Shown here piece after piece: positions 1-12,270 of a stretch of DNA of 64,000 nucleotides. The position numbers and the translations under genes are program-made. The DNA lies in NCBI GenBank assembly GCA_028023455.1, contig JAQFVV010000032.1:3474001-3538000 (forward strand), read 5' to 3'. Each line of letters begins with the position of its first letter. Position 1 is the first letter of the stretch. The stretch comes from Epiperipatus broadwayi (Eukaryota; Onychophora; Udeonychophora; Euonychophora; Peripatidae). The notes under the pieces were generated by a model. That model did no database searches. It worked only from the letters and a program-made list of their open reading frames with translations, and was not told the origin of the DNA.

Positions 1-1902
1 ATTAACAGGACTTCTTTCTGTTAATTAATTTTTTGCAGAAGTTTTCCATAGCTATAATTCATAATGAAGATGGTAATTCTTTGTAAAAGTTTTGTGTAGC
101 TTTGAATGTCTAAATCAGTAGGATAAAATTTTATAGAAGTTATATGTAGCTTTCAATTTTACCTTCATGATAGTGATTTGGGTAGACTATAGACGTAAAG
201 AAAATGAATATTGATAATGGTCAGTATTAACTACAAAATTCATTCACATGAGATTGAGCTCATTGATTTCAATCAACTATTAACTTAAAAGTTTAACTCT
301 TTATTTTAATTAACTTCATCTGATTTAGCTATTGGTAATTGTTTTTTTTTTTTTTATAAGCTATGACACTTGATTTTTTGGAAAACAACCATGCATTAAT
401 TTTTTTTTTTTTTTTACAAATATGTTATTATTGAATCCCCTCCCCCCCCACTCAAAAAAAATCACTCAAAGTTAATTAATTCTAGAGCTTAAACAAATCT
501 TACTAAAAAAACAAGTTACTGATGATATAAAAAAACAAAGAAACAAGTTAAACCAATCATTACTTACTTATTCCTAATCTTGTAAATATTTTAATGGAAA
601 AATGTCATATTTTGTTTTAAAAATAAAGTGTAAAACTGTTTAAATACATAAATTAAAAAATGATTACTTTCATGTGTTATATACGTCAATTAATTTCATT
701 ATTATCATTAACTAAATATATTTATAATTATCATTATGACTCGAGAACATTTGAACAAAATATTTTTTATAACAAACTTTCTGAGTATAAATCTAACTTT
801 GTTTTCTAATTGCAAAAATTAATTAATATTTTAAATATCTATTTTAACTGAAATTAATCCCTAGGTAGTTTGGGTCCATGGATTATAGCCCAGGTTTGAA
901 TTTATTAAAAAGACCCAAGCAATAAATCATTTTATTATTAATTTTGTTCTACAAAGTGTGGCACAGTGGTTAAATGGAAAATTCTGAACCTCATGGTTCA
1001 TAGACTCTATTCTGTCACTTTAAAGAATTAAATTTTTTATAAACAACTAAGCAATAAAATATTCAAATATATATTTTTTATTTAAATTAAGAAAGCACTA
1101 TATAATACCTATTTTTAATATTAAATACAATATTTAATAAACACATTTTAAATATGATTTGGTTAGTAAAAATAAGTCATAAATTATTTTTGTTGTTGTC
1201 AAAAATCTGTTTTTAATGTAGCAATGCATTAACTACTGGATGTTTTATTTATTATAAATAAAAGCTTAATTCACAATTTAAGATAAGTACTTGTTAAAAT
1301 TTTTATTATGCTCTTACAAAATCAGTCTAATAAGATAAATGTTTACTTATTAATATTAAATATATATCTTTACAAAAAATAAAATGTTATTGTAAACATA
1401 ATAGAAAGATAATCATAGGTTTAGTACTTATTTGGGTATGACTCATGCCTACCAGCACATCTCATTACAATTCTATTTTTATTCATATAATGAACAACAG
1501 GTTAAATTATATAACTTTTCATGTCTTGACATTTATTTACTGATGATTACTGGATGGTAAATTGGCTTGGTTATTCGTCAGCTATTTGGAAAAAAAAATT
1601 AAGCATGTTTGTGACTTAAAAAAATTCTAAGTTCATCTGGTTTAATTCAAGCCATAAACATAGCATACAGATGCATAAACCACTATGCCATGGAAATATA
1701 AATTTGTACATTAATGTATTGAATTATATTCATATTAAAAATTTTATTTCAATATATTAATTATCAATATATTGATATTTTGGAAGTTATGAAGTTGTTC
1801 TTTATGACCATTGTTTCTTGATATCCTTGTTTCCTTTGTATATGCCATTGGACAAAATAACACTCTACATAATTATGTTAACATGCACACACAACAAATA
1901 GA
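1..1902. other. AT-rich DNA without recognisable gene
   Basis: No exon, transposon coding segment or RNA gene is recognised here. It holds poly-T and poly-A runs (near 343-355, 400-415 and 438-449) and very low GC. If the astacin gene starts further left, as its missing zinc-binding exon implies, this is intron. No HExxH-type astacin active-site exon could be found in it. Confidence 0.5.
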
Positions 1903-1949
1903 TACACATACAGTGGTGGCTCATGTATAGGCATTGTGAAATTATAGTA

Positions 1950-2440
1950 CTCCCTATAATGTTTACAATAAGTCTTTTTTGTCTTTAATTCTTTCAGTAT
2001 ACTTGTACATTATATAATCCTTAAGCTTAATGTCAGTAGATATTCCCTAATTTATGAAAAAATTACAAAAATTCTTGTAAAAAACTATGCATTTCACAGT
2101 TCCAGTGACCCAGTGTTTGGCTGTTTTGCACATGTGTGGATATCTGAAATAAAAAGCTATATACTAGTAGTATGTAGAGAGAATGTTACACACATAGTGT
2201 TGAATCTTTCCCTATTTTCAATAGAACTCAATATAATGACTTAATGTGTCTTTTTTCTTTAATTTTTTCTTTATACTTGTACATTATATAACCCTTAAGC
2301 TTAATATCAGTAGTCATATGCTGCTTCATGAAAAAATCACAAAACTCCTTGTATAAAATTGTATACTTCATATATCCAGTGGCACAGTGTTTTGCTGTTG
2401 TGCACATGCTAACATATCTGAGATAAGAAACTCACACAGT
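1950..2440 (+). repeat. Direct duplication in hAT 5' noncoding region
   Basis: Two copies of about 215-225 bp lie in tandem (about 1950-2175 and 2227-2440). Both contain a CTTTAATT run, ACTTGTACATTATATAA, CCTTAAGCTTAAT, and later CAGTG, a TTGCTGTT-like block and TGCACATG, in the same order with roughly 80 percent similarity by eye. Subterminal repeats in hAT elements can bind transposase, but that role here is inference. Confidence 0.7.
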
Positions 2441-2582
2441 GCTGACCCTATTGTGCAAGAGTAAGAGTGTTTTTTTTGACTCAGTAGGTGTTGTGTTTAA
2501 AAACCATGTACCATATTCTTGAATGTGATAAAGGGTAGAACTAGATGCTTATCATGCTTCCAGCTATTCTGTTTAATTTATA

Positions 2583-3361
2583 GTGTTTTTTTGGTTCTTT
2601 TATTTTACAGAAAATTTAAATAATTTAATTATGGCTTCCTTAGACTCCTTGCATCCCCAAGAAATAAGTGCCATGACTGTAAGTGCATTTCAAAAGCTTA
2701 AGTTTTTACAGTTGTCTCTCCATGAGAAAGTTACATTTAAGAAAAGAGGTTGTTCAACATCTGAGCCAGGAATAAGCTACAACGAGAAATATATTAATAG
2801 CTTTAATTCTGAATAGTACCAATGGAAAAGTTGTCTTTGTGTTTGGGAAGTAAAAATGCATTGCTTTGCTTGCTGTTTTGAGGTGATGTGCCATGGACAA
2901 AAAACAGTTATAGAAATATAAACAAAATGAAAGAAAAAACCAAAAAACATGAGGTCAAAGAAGCACATTAAAAATGTAGTTTCATTGTCACTTTTAGGAA
3001 ATGTAAATATTAAGGAAAAACTTAATGAAATATACAGACTTTCAATAAATGAACATAACATAAAGGTTAAACTGTGAAATTTTATGCAGGAAAATAATCT
3101 AGATGATGTTCTTAGTGAAATTACAAAACTGGCAATCTTGGCAATATCCATGACTCCATCTGAACCAGAACACTGCATTCCAATGTTGAAAAGAATAAAA
3201 AAAATTTTCTAAGGAGCACTATGAATCCTGAAAAACTAATTTCACTTGCAGTGCTTTCAATGGTGAAAAATTTCCTCAAAAGTAATCCAGAGATCAAGGA
3301 GAAAATTATTAATCTTTTCGCACAAAGTAAAACAAAAAGAATGGATTTAATTTTTAAATGA
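2583..3361 (+). pseudogene. hAT-type transposase remnant (TTF finger plus C-terminal dimerisation block)
   Basis: The first part (2583-2816) reads ENLNNLIMASLDSLHPQEIS and onward. It is followed in broken frames by a cysteine-rich segment and KKHIKNVVSLSLLGNVNIK (about 2960-3020), which resembles the TTF-type zinc finger region of ZMYM1-like hAT proteins. The sequence then jumps directly to the C-terminal block: LAILAISMTPSEPEHCIPML and KRIKK (about 3127-3205), then after a frameshift near 3205 LRSTMNPEKLISLAVLSMVK, ending at a stop at 3359-3361. That block matches the hAT dimerisation motif in which SERSFS is followed by LKRIK and LRSTM. The RNase H-like catalytic middle is deleted and several stops are present, so it is a dead gene inside the hAT element. 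Confidence 0.8.
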
Positions 3362-3809
3362 ATGGATCAAGTTTGAAAGGCTATTATTAAGTAAAAAATA
3401 TTTTTTGTTTGTATAGGATTTTATCAAGTTTATGTGCAATTTTCCTTTTTATATGTTTGTTTCGTTTTACACAATATTAAAACAATGGTTAAAAAGTTTA
3501 TGAGGTAGCACTCCACAAATTTTAGGCACGAGCTACCACTGCACACATATAATAAACTATTAGAAATATGCTATTGTAGAAAAAAATTAAAAATATAGTA
3601 ATGATTTTAATTTATTTTAGTTCACAGCAGGTTATATATCAGTTTCAAATTACAACGCAAGTTGTATTTTATGAAAATTCTATTAGACTTAATTTTGTCT
3701 TTACACTCGTGGAATATAATCAAAATATTAAAAATAATGCTTTTAAATTGACTAGACAGTTAAAATAATACAGCTTTTAAAAATAAACTTTTTTTTTTAC
3801 TTTTTATAG

Positions 3810-4025
3810 ATCGAATACTTGATTTTACTAAATATTCGGAAGAAATGATGGATTTGCTAGATACTTCATATGATTATGGCTCTATAATGCATTATTCTAG
3901 TACGACTTTTGCTATAGATAAAAGCAAGCCTGTAATTATTCCCCATGATCCAGATGTTTTTATTGGTCAAAGAGATGGCTTGAGTAACATTGACTTGCAA
4001 CGGATTCTGAAATTGTACAAATGTG
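3810..4025 (+). CDS. Astacin metalloprotease domain, C-terminal exon
   Basis: This exon encodes 71 residues of an astacin-family (M12A) zinc endopeptidase. It reads FTKYSEEMMDLLDTSYDYG, then SIMHY (the Met-turn that underlies the zinc site), then IIPHDPDVFIGQRDGLSNID and LKLYKC, ending with the last conserved cysteine of the domain. A pyrimidine-rich acceptor ends TTTTTATAG before 3810 and the donor is G/GTAATT. The reading frame enters with two bases and leaves with one, so the next exon must be phase 1, and it is. The zinc-binding HExxHxxGxxH segment would be in the preceding exon, not present in this window. The family is secreted or membrane-anchored and acts outside the cell. Assignment of the domain is secure; the exact substrate is unknown. 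Confidence 0.92.
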
Positions 4026-4028
4026 GTA

Positions 4029-4392
4029 ATTATATATATATATATATATATATGCATTCTCATATACACTGCGTGTAATATATATTATATATACATGTGT
4101 GTATGTTGAAATAAGTGTTTTCACAGATAAAAAAATATAGTACAATCCATTTTAATTCTTGGGATTATCCATATGCAATAAATCTAAAAAAAAAGTTATT
4201 GAAAAAACATTTGCTTTCATCAGGGTAGAAAGTTTTTTTCATGGTTATTGCTAAGACATAGAAAATTATTTTTGCAATGTCTATAGAGTAATCTTTTTAT
4301 TCAATTTAAGGCAAATGTTGTTTGAGGAAACTTACTCTTTTAACATTTAATCATACATGGATAATCTCAACAAGTAAAATGAATTATGCTCC

Positions 4393-4433
<41 letters not shown>

Positions 4434-4445
4434 TATATATATATT

Positions 4446-4476
<31 letters not shown>

Positions 4477-4480
4477 ATAT
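4029..4480. repeat. (TA)n microsatellites in intron
   Basis: Dinucleotide TA runs occupy 4029-4053, about 4395-4431 and 4450-4478. The first lies directly after the astacin exon donor site. The second and third are separated by a short TTCATATATATATATTCAT segment. The remainder between 4054 and 4394 has no recognised feature. Confidence 0.9.
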
Positions 4481-5404
4481 GTAATACTTTCACAAGAATT
4501 TCAGCAACACAGTTTAACCCCCAAAAAGACTATTTATTTATATATATACAAATTTAGATTAATATGAGTATTATTAATCTGGTGGAAAAAATTTAGAAAC
4601 TTTTAAAATATGGATGAAATTATGCAGAGAGAGGGAACTATAAATTTTCTTGACTGCCAGAAATAATATTATGCAAAATTAAGCCTTTAAAATTATAACA
4701 TTTTTTGCTTCATTACCAAATGGCTGTTTGGGTTAGATTTCCAACATTTATTTTAAAATTAAATCTTTATTTTATATTGTATATCAAGAGCAGGGAACCT
4801 CTGGCCCATGTGCCAAATCTAGCATTTGAAAGCTTTCAATCTGGCTTTTGGGCATTTTTAAAAATGAATATAAAATACTGTAGTTCTGAATAAAAAAACT
4901 TCTATTTAAATATATGTAGATAAAATATTGAATTAAGAAGAGTTAAGTAAAATAAAATATTTATTTTCTCTCTCCAAGATCTAGTTCATTCTATTAGAGA
5001 AGCAATATTATCAAAAATTATGTATATTGTGTGGTCTATCTGACTATGTATTTAATCTGAGGGCATTTTGTTTCCTTTTATAATGATTTTTACATTAATC
5101 TATAAAACTGAGAGTTTTCTTAGCGATTTTCACAGACAAATACTAGTAAAAATAAAACTCAAATTTTACTTTGTTTTATTATTATTCTTTTGCATTAACT
5201 TTTTTTTTATTATGATGGTTACACTGAATAAATTAAAAAAAATTGATACAGAAAATCAAATATTTTAAAAGAAATGGATCAGTGCATTTTTTTTTTTTAA
5301 AAGAAAGAAATAATAAATCGGTGTGCCTGATATGCCCTGATGTGTCTAGAAAGTATTTCATTTAATGAAGACTGCAATATTAAGAGACATTGTTTATCAA
5401 AACA
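4481..5404. other. Intronic DNA, nothing firmly recognised
   Basis: This is part of the first intron of the astacin-sushi-MAM gene. A segment from 4791 (CAGGGAACCTCTGGCCC) resembles the outer end of some hAT elements, but no matching right end with target duplication was found. The open frames here are AT-rich chance frames. Confidence 0.5.
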
Positions 5405-6110
5405 TTCTAATTATAACAAGGAGTGTTGGGAGGAAAAGAATTATTAAAATAGAAAATTTGAAAAAGAGTTTCACCAAGTGATTGACAATGTCCTCTCTCA
5501 TTTCTATCACCATAGACAAATTTATCTACAGCACTCTCATCTTTCAATTGTTTACCAGTCCTAGCCTTAAAAATTCCCATGACAATTTTAAAAATGTTGT
5601 TTTGTTTAAACAAAAGCTTTTTGTACATCCATATAAAAATCCTCTAATTCCTCACCACAATGAAAATTTGTTGGGGCATAAACCTGAATTATCTGTATTT
5701 GATATCTGCTATTAAGTTGAATAACTAATCTTGTCACTCTGTCCAATACACCATCAATCTTCACAATGTTATTCTTCCACTTTTTATAAATCCTACTCCA
5801 CTTTCACTTCCAATGTTTATTCCTTTGTAGTAGAATACATGTTCACTTTTTAAATCAATTGTCCCTTCACCCTTACTTCTAACTTCACAAAATCCAATAA
5901 TATACCATTTAATATAAGACAGTTCATTTTCAAATTCTTGCAATCTTCCTTCACTTGAAAGTGATTTGCAGTTGTAAATACTTAAATAAAAGGTCATCAT
6001 CAAATGACAGCCTGCAACTGCAATCAGGAGATTCTTAGCACCTTCCATCTTTGGTTACTGATTGCTGCCTTGGCTGGTGACTACATCCTCCTGGGAATAA
6101 GAACCACAAT
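5405..6110 (-). pseudogene. RTE-type LINE, 5' endonuclease fragment
   Basis: Read on the minus strand from about 6045, the protein contains YNCKSLSSEGRLQEFENEL, IKWYIIGFCEVRSKGEG, then IQVYAPTNFHCGEELEDFY in the gap between the two open pieces, then MGIFKARTGKQLKDESAV and YGDRNERG. These are successive landmarks of the apurinic-type endonuclease domain of RTE-clade LINEs (consensus forms ending in EVRRKGEG, QVYAPT, GDFNAK and GERNERG). Frameshifts and a changed GDFN motif (GIFK) show it is dead. The copy keeps the 5' part and stops before the reverse transcriptase, the opposite of the usual 5' truncation of LINEs. It is intronic and antisense to the host gene. Confidence 0.85.
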
Positions 6111-6546
6111 TTATTTTTGTCTGTCATGATTATAAATATCTATCAGAAAAAAAAACATTCATACACACCTTCATTCTGCCTTAAAAAAACTCAACCAATA
6201 TTTCAGTTAAGTGCTATAAGGCAACTGTGAAGAAAGATTATGGCATTTCTTGATCTTAGAGATAATAAACCAATAAACTCACCATGCTGGTTAATCCATG
6301 TTGGTGAACATCCCATTTATGTTCATGTATTATATGAATAATCACATAGTAATAATAGTTGCAACAACAAGAACATATGGAGTGGACATTAAGAGTTTGC
6401 CCTGTTTGGTTCCTTTAAAGCCTCCAAGAGGAATCAAAGAGTTTCCTTTAACAGCAAATTCCTTTCTGCATCCTTGATGATATGTATATATGATAGAGCT
6501 AATAATGCTCAGAGCTAGATAGGTTTATAAATGTAAATACATCACA

Positions 6547-6600
6547 GGTTGTTGATTGTTATTGATATTGGTATTATTTAGATGTGGACTGCTTTTATGT
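6547..6600 (+). repeat. Dispersed repeat R3, copy 1
   Basis: The core GTTGATTGTTATTGATATTG followed by GTATTATTTAGATGTGGA and TGCTTT recurs at 39400-39465 and 63393-63475. Similarity outside the core is lost. No coding potential or ends are recognised. Confidence 0.7.
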
Positions 6601-6619
6601 ATATATAAACTATAATTTC

Positions 6620-7871
6620 TTTTATTTGTACTGTGCAATCAAATAAATAAAATATTTTGCCAATCTTACAAAACACTTTTTTTAATCTACTTTTGTTTAT
6701 TAATTGGTTTGCCACATATATGATACTAAAAAAAGTATACAATACAAAATATTATATAAATATATTAATAATGAACATTTATCCAATTTTCATGTGTAAA
6801 TGTTGTACAAATTTATGTTTTAACTATCAAATAGACAAAAGGGAATCTCACTTTGCCTAACATCAAGACATTTATATGGAAGACAAGTTCAGCAATGGTC
6901 TTAATCACTGAAGATGTAAACAATGCTAAATTGAAATTTTCTCATTTATTTTCTTTTACTTTAAAATTAGAGAGTGTTAAATAAATAAAGTATTTTAGAA
7001 TTGTGACTTTCAAGTGATTTTTATAGTTAAATTCAATTTAACACCTTATATAATTAAGGTCTAATTGCAGAGAAGTGAAAAATAAAACCAATTTCATTTG
7101 GGGTTCTTGATTATATATGAGAAGCAAATGTTGACAAAAATAACTATAACAGCAAAAATATAAATTGATAAAATGTTTGTGCAGCCTTGATTAATGTGTC
7201 CTAATATATATATTAAAACGAGTTTAAAAATCAAAACAAAATTGTATAGTAGATAATAATATTTCAGCATCTGTTTTTTACGACCATAATACATCATGTA
7301 TTTATGGTTTTGACTTCAATTTAATAATGTAAAAATATTGCAAATTGAGAAAAATAACAGGAAGCTATGCGAATATACAAATATAAACATGACTTAAATA
7401 ACAGGCAAGCAGCAAACATTAAGATCACAGAATTGTGGGAAGGTTAGCCTTTCAAAGTTTTAGTTGACAAAGATTACTAGGATAATCAAAAGCGCTCCTA
7501 AGTGGATAAATTTTTTAATTATTTAGCTACTGTATTTGCAAATAATCAATTATATAATTACTTATATTGCTGTGAAAAAAATACAGACATCGAATAATAA
7601 TATTATTACATATATATTATAGCAACTATCAAACAGCACAGAAACTCATACATGCATGCAATTTTCATTATTCAGGTGGGATCCATATCCATGTTGATAA
7701 CTTGATATCTACAGTGAAATATTTGTTCAATCTTTTACAGGTTGCTGAAAGTAAATATAAACCAATCCCAGCAATGCATAAGAATGGTTTATTGAATGTT
7801 CTTGACTTCCAATATGAGCAGTGAGATTCAATTGTTTAATATTTACAGCTCTTCTGAAGAATGAAAGTTCA
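6620..7871. other. Intronic DNA, nothing recognised
   Basis: AT-rich sequence of the first host intron with only short chance open frames. No repeat shared with the rest of the window was found. Confidence 0.5.
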
Positions 7872-8207
7872 AACAAGCAAAACTCTCTATACATATTGCC
7901 ACTCAGTGTAAGCCAGAGTAATCAATGGATGCCAGAAGGCTTATGCATAAAATCTCCATCTAGTGCCTACTCATCCAATATCCCCAGACTATTTTCTGGC
8001 TTGTGGCCTTTGTCAGTGAAAAGCCTTGGATCTGAGAGCACTGCACCTAGATCTTAGGATCTAATGCAACCCTCCAGCAGCCACCTTTTATCCCTATTTA
8101 ACTACAAAACTATGAGACTTAAAATTGAAAACACTATAATATTTTTAATCCAAGCTCATCAGTTTATGTAGTCATATAGGTCTGAACTCAGTTCAGTATT
8201 GTGCCAA
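7872..8207 (-). repeat. R1 repeat copy with degenerate hammerhead
   Basis: A partial R1 monomer, oriented so that its ribozyme lies on the minus strand. It shares long blocks with the copies at 24485, 58466 and 58918, for example CAAAACTCTCTATACATAT, TTATGCATAAAATCTCCATC, CCCCAGACTATTTTCTGG and CTGAACTCAGTTCAGTA. The 5' side of the ribozyme strand and the outer monomer end are missing. Open frames here are non-coding by comparison, because other copies disrupt them. Confidence 0.85.
7973..8031 (-). ncRNA. Degenerate type I hammerhead ribozyme (R1)
   Basis: On the minus strand: ATCCAA, then CTGACAA in place of CTGATGA, helix II GGC-CACAA-GCC, then GAAA, AATAGTC, TGGGGA and TTGGAT. The outer helix I pair ATCCAA/TTGGAT is intact, but G8 of the core is A and helix III has an A-G mismatch. 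It is probably inactive. Confidence 0.6.
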
Positions 8208-9736
8208 AACATTTTGCCACAATAGAAAATTTTCAAAGATTACAAAATACGGTGGCCATTTGAGAGTGCCATCAAGCATTTCAGTCTGGACCGGATTACA
8301 ATGGTTTCCATAATCACGGTTAATTATTTGTTTTCAAATGGCAATCACCAAATGTAATCTCTAAAAATAATTTTATTTTATTGGACTAAAATTTTATAAA
8401 ATGAAATGTAATACTTAACTAGTTATAATAAAAAAAAAATCAGATCAACACTAATATTGAAACATTTATTATACCTTTTGCCTATTTTCATCTTATTCCC
8501 TTCCCTTGCATTTATTTCATTAAGCCATCATGATCTATTCCTTACTAATTTAGATTTAACACATCATTTTCGAATGAATATGCATTGGCACTTTATTAAA
8601 TGTATAAAATTTTATCAATAATTATGATAAATACATATTAGAGTGCACTCAAGAGTGACTTACTGTAAGAGCATGCTTGTTAACAACACTCAAACCTCCT
8701 CTTTTTAATGTTAAATCCTATGTCTAATCCCTTAGATCGAATATACAACAATTTTTTTTTTAATATTCATATATACATTATCAAAATAATAATGATAGGA
8801 AATAAAGGTAAGTTTAGTTAATAAAATATAAAATAAAAAAACCCAATATAATGTGAATTAATTTAAATTAGTGAAATAAATATAATTAACAAATCTATAA
8901 AATTCCCACTTTTCTATTGTTGAAAATTATATATGCTTGAAGCAGAGGATTTTCAAAAACACACCATTATACATAATACATATATTATCACGTAAATGTT
9001 TCTTGAAAGAAAAAGAAAAGGTCAAGTTACCCTGATCGATCAGTGTATTGGTCCTGTGGGCAAAGTATTTCATTTTATGCTTGTGGTTTGTCCGGAATTT
9101 CCATTTTAGTCCATTTTTCCTCGGCTAGCTCTCAATGTCCTATGCAATGTTGGCATGGGTTCCCAAAGGGGAAAGTTCTGTTACCTCTAGCCACTCAATA
9201 TTTTCTCTCTCTTTATTTAATTTTCAGATTTTTTTTTTGAAGAGACCGAACCAAATTGAAACCAATATATCAGATAGTGACTTTGGCAAAATTCCAATTA
9301 ATCATTAAAACAAAAGCCAAATCTGTAATTTATAGTTTTTTTCAAAGTCTGAGTTCACATCTTTCATATCCTTCCTTTTTTTCATATTTTGTTTATAATC
9401 CTATGGAAACATTCCAATTGATCAGTGTGATAGATAACATAAAAATATCTCTGCTTTTTAAAGTTTTAACAATAGAGCTAATTGCAGAAAAATTCTATGC
9501 TTTCTTCCCCCTCCTATCTTAAAGATTCCTAATAATTTGAAACAAATTAAAAGACAAGCTTGCAAGATCTTTTTTTTTTCTTATCTTGATTAATCTATCT
9601 CAAAACTCTCAAAAACTCCATTTTAAAATAAATGTTATTATTATTATTTTTAGTACAAAAATAAGTATTATTATAAAATAATATATATATTTTAATAAAA
9701 TATATGTCATATATATATATATATGAGCTGGCAGAA
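8208..9736. other. Intronic DNA, nothing recognised
   Basis: Mostly AT-rich. A less AT-rich patch at about 9020-9220 could be old transposon DNA but gives no recognisable protein in any frame. A TA run lies at about 9709-9724. Confidence 0.45.
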
Positions 9737-9990
9737 AAAATCAGCTCAGAACCTATACATTTTGGTGTCTTTGGTTCTTCAATAACCATAGTCACCACTA
9801 TCCCATTAGCCAGGATTGGTTTTAAGCCAGTAAACATAACATGATCACCATTTCTTATGCTTGCTCTTAACGGCTATTCAAACAGGCAAAACTCTCTATA
9901 TATATTGCCACTCAGTGCAAGCCAGACTATTGCGTGTGTGAATAACAGTTAAGAACAAGCATAAAAAATGGTGGTCATGTGATGTTTATT
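9737..9990. repeat. R1 repeat, rearranged partial copy
   Basis: The stretch 9745-9920 matches the R1 monomer in one orientation (AACCTATACATTTTGGTGTC, CCAATCCT-like block, CACATGATC, GCAAAACTCTCTATA, GCCACTCAGTGCAAGCCAGA). It is followed without a full monomer by an inverted piece (AACAGTTAAGAACAAGCATA, GTGATGTTTATTGGCTTA). The ribozyme section is absent. It is a head-to-head remnant of the inverted arrangement seen in full at 24485-25445. Confidence 0.8.
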
Positions 9991-11733
9991 GGCTTAAGAA
10001 TGAAAGTTGTTTGCACAATATATTCGTAGTGAGTGAAAATTGACTTTCTGTTCTCATTGATGATTGCAATATAGTGGAATTGTGATGAGAGATGTGCTGC
10101 TAAATCTGAAAAATATGAATATATATATACACACACATATATATTAATTTAACAGGTCACTTTCTTTAACAGTTCACTTTCTTAAAATACAGAATTGTAG
10201 ATATTTTTTAATGCAAGGAATTTGCATTTGAAAAAAAAAACAACAGAAGAAACAATAAAAAAGTTGTTTACTTGAATAGTGTGAAGTAGTAGACAATTCT
10301 CATGTGAAATTGGAAAAGTTGTTATATATGTAGATATTTAATAATCTTAATCTAGGTTTAAAAATAAGTTTGTCTTGAAATTCCTATATAGTGTGAGAGA
10401 ATGACCTGATATTTTTACATTAGTAAATGGTTATGATATAAAAAATTTTATCATGAGGAATATCCTACTATAGCTTAAAATCTGTTTTTTTTTACACGTG
10501 TTTTCCCAACATAATAATCACCTATTAAAAATTTATATTTTATAATGTATTATTACTGTTTCTCTAAATGTTAACATGACTGGTTAAAATAAATAACAAA
10601 CATTATGTAGAAATGTAATAACAGACTATCAGTTGTGGTGCAGTTATTTGGACATTTCAAATCTCTAGCGTATCTGATGATAGAAAGTTATTCTTGATAT
10701 ACATGTATCATGAAAAAGGATGTCCTGATATTTTTACATTGAAGAATAGTAGTATAATAGATTTTAGAAGCAGTATACCATTATAGAAATAAAATTTGAT
10801 TTGTTTATATGTGTTTCTCCAATCCAATTGTACCAGCTATTATATATAATAACTTTTAAATAGGCCATTACAAAACCAGTGAAGAAAAAGCATTTAATAC
10901 CAAATTTTCTAAATGCTTAGGTAGTGAGAACTTAGTGTTATAAATTAAAGTAAATAAATTGAAATTATATAAAATCTATAGTGTACCATCTTCATTATTT
11001 CTTTAGACAGTACATGGAAAATGAAATAATATAATTTTTCACACTAATAAGGTGTGCTTTTAAAAAAAGATAATTTTTTTTTTTTTTAATTCAGTAGTGC
11101 TACTGAAATAATCTTTCTTATTTCTTCACGTATGTATATATAAAGTACATTATATATTTTTTCTACGATAAAAATCACACCAACACAAAACAGGCACACA
11201 ATAGCGTACATAATAAACTTAAAAAAAAAATTGTTTTCTAAAACCTTTACTCCTACTTATTAATAAAATATGTAGGATTTTAAAATCTAATAATTTTGAT
11301 TTTAAAATCCTTAATATTTTATCATATCTAGTTTATGTACATAAAAATACATTTTAATGTATATTTAAAAGTTTTATACCACTACTCATAGGAACAAAAA
11401 TACCTGTAAAAAATTTTTAAGTATATCTAAAAATATAATACGCATGGAAGAAAAAATGATGAAGTGGATTAATAATATTATGTAGTTATGTGTGCTAATA
11501 ATAGTAACAATAAAAATAGATATATTAATCTTTTGTTGAATTTGAAGTTTCTCTCTGAGCTAGGAATGATATGATAATCTCTAATCTAATAAAATATTAA
11601 TAATCAAAAAATTTATCTAAAATGGATGGCTTCAAAGTGCAGAAAAATTTATAATTGTAGTTCAAATTGTTATGCTATTAGTAGCATTAATAACAGTAGC
11701 AGTAATATATATGTATTATTTTTTATTATGTAG
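9991..11733. other. Intronic DNA, nothing recognised
   Basis: End of the first host intron, AT-rich with poly-A and poly-T runs. No repeat family or protein similarity was recognised. Confidence 0.5.
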
Positions 11734-11913
11734 ATATGAAGAGCTGTAACAATCCTGACAATAACCCTAATATAATTTCGTCTGCTGCAGATACTGTTAA
11801 TGTTGGAGAGTCTTTACTTTATTCTTGTTCAGATGATTTTAAATTGATTGGTGCTCCTTATCGTTATTGTTTATTTGATGGTTCTTGGAGTGGAGTAAAA
11901 CCATCTTGTGAAG
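11734..11913 (+). CDS. Sushi (CCP) domain exon of the astacin gene
   Basis: A single exon encodes one complete sushi/complement control module of about 60 residues: KSCNNPDNNPN, GESLLYSCSDDF, GAPYRYC, LFDGSWSGVKPSCEG. The four cysteines, the tryptophan in GSWSG and the proline in KPSC are the domain's hallmark residues (disulfides 1-3 and 2-4 are typical). The acceptor is TTTTATTATGTAG/AT and the donor G/GTAGTAAT. Entry and exit phases are both 1, the usual arrangement for shuffled extracellular modules. The joining codon with the astacin exon becomes GAT (Asp). The module most likely mediates protein binding between the protease and MAM domains. Confidence 0.92.
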
Positions 11914-12257
11914 GTAGTAATTAGTATTCTTTTTGATTAAAATTTTGTCTGTGATTATTTTAAATATATTTAAAACATTTTATACTATGTTTTTATTATT
12001 ATAGTTAATTCTTGCGACATATCACACTTTTTTTTTTGTATTTCTTAACGTAGCTTAACTTCAAGTTAAATGATTTAAATATTTTTTTAGACAGACATGA
12101 GTAAACACATTTTTGCATAAACTTTTGGTAAAAGCACAATAGTCATTTAATTGATCACATGATCCAATTTTTTTTGAGGTAGAATTCAAAGTAAAATAAT
12201 TTAATATGCTTACAAATAAGGCTATTGATAAAGGAATTGATTTTCTTTTTAATGACA
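11914..12257. other. Intronic DNA, nothing recognised
   Basis: Start of the second host intron, AT-rich, without a recognised element. Confidence 0.5.
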
Positions 12258-12270
12258 AAAATTAAAAGCA

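Larger units (their letters stand above)
1911..3541 (+). mobile_element. Internally deleted hAT DNA transposon
   Basis: The left end begins CAGTGGTGGCTCATG and the right end, read on the other strand, begins CAGTGGTAGCTCGTG, giving imperfect terminal inverted repeats of about 15 bp. The flanks are TACACATA (1903-1910) and CACACATA (3542-3549), an 8 bp target duplication with one mismatch, as expected for hAT elements. The interior keeps the start and end of a transposase gene but lacks most of the catalytic core, so the copy is about 1.63 kb and cannot move by itself. It lies in or upstream of the astacin gene. Confidence 0.85.

Noticed and set aside
1-3809. Astacin zinc-binding exon upstream of 3810
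   Set aside because: No HExxHxxGxxH coding segment was found on the plus strand; it must be left of the window.
4791-5339. Possible hAT element with CAGGG ends
   Set aside because: The right end CCCTG at 5335-5339 gives a poor inverse match and the 8 bp flanks (ATCAAGAG and ATGTGTCT) do not agree.
10665-10690. CTGATGA with nearby GAAA (also at 13406, 16690 and 24417)
   Set aside because: Isolated core words in AT-rich DNA without the helices; not in repeats.
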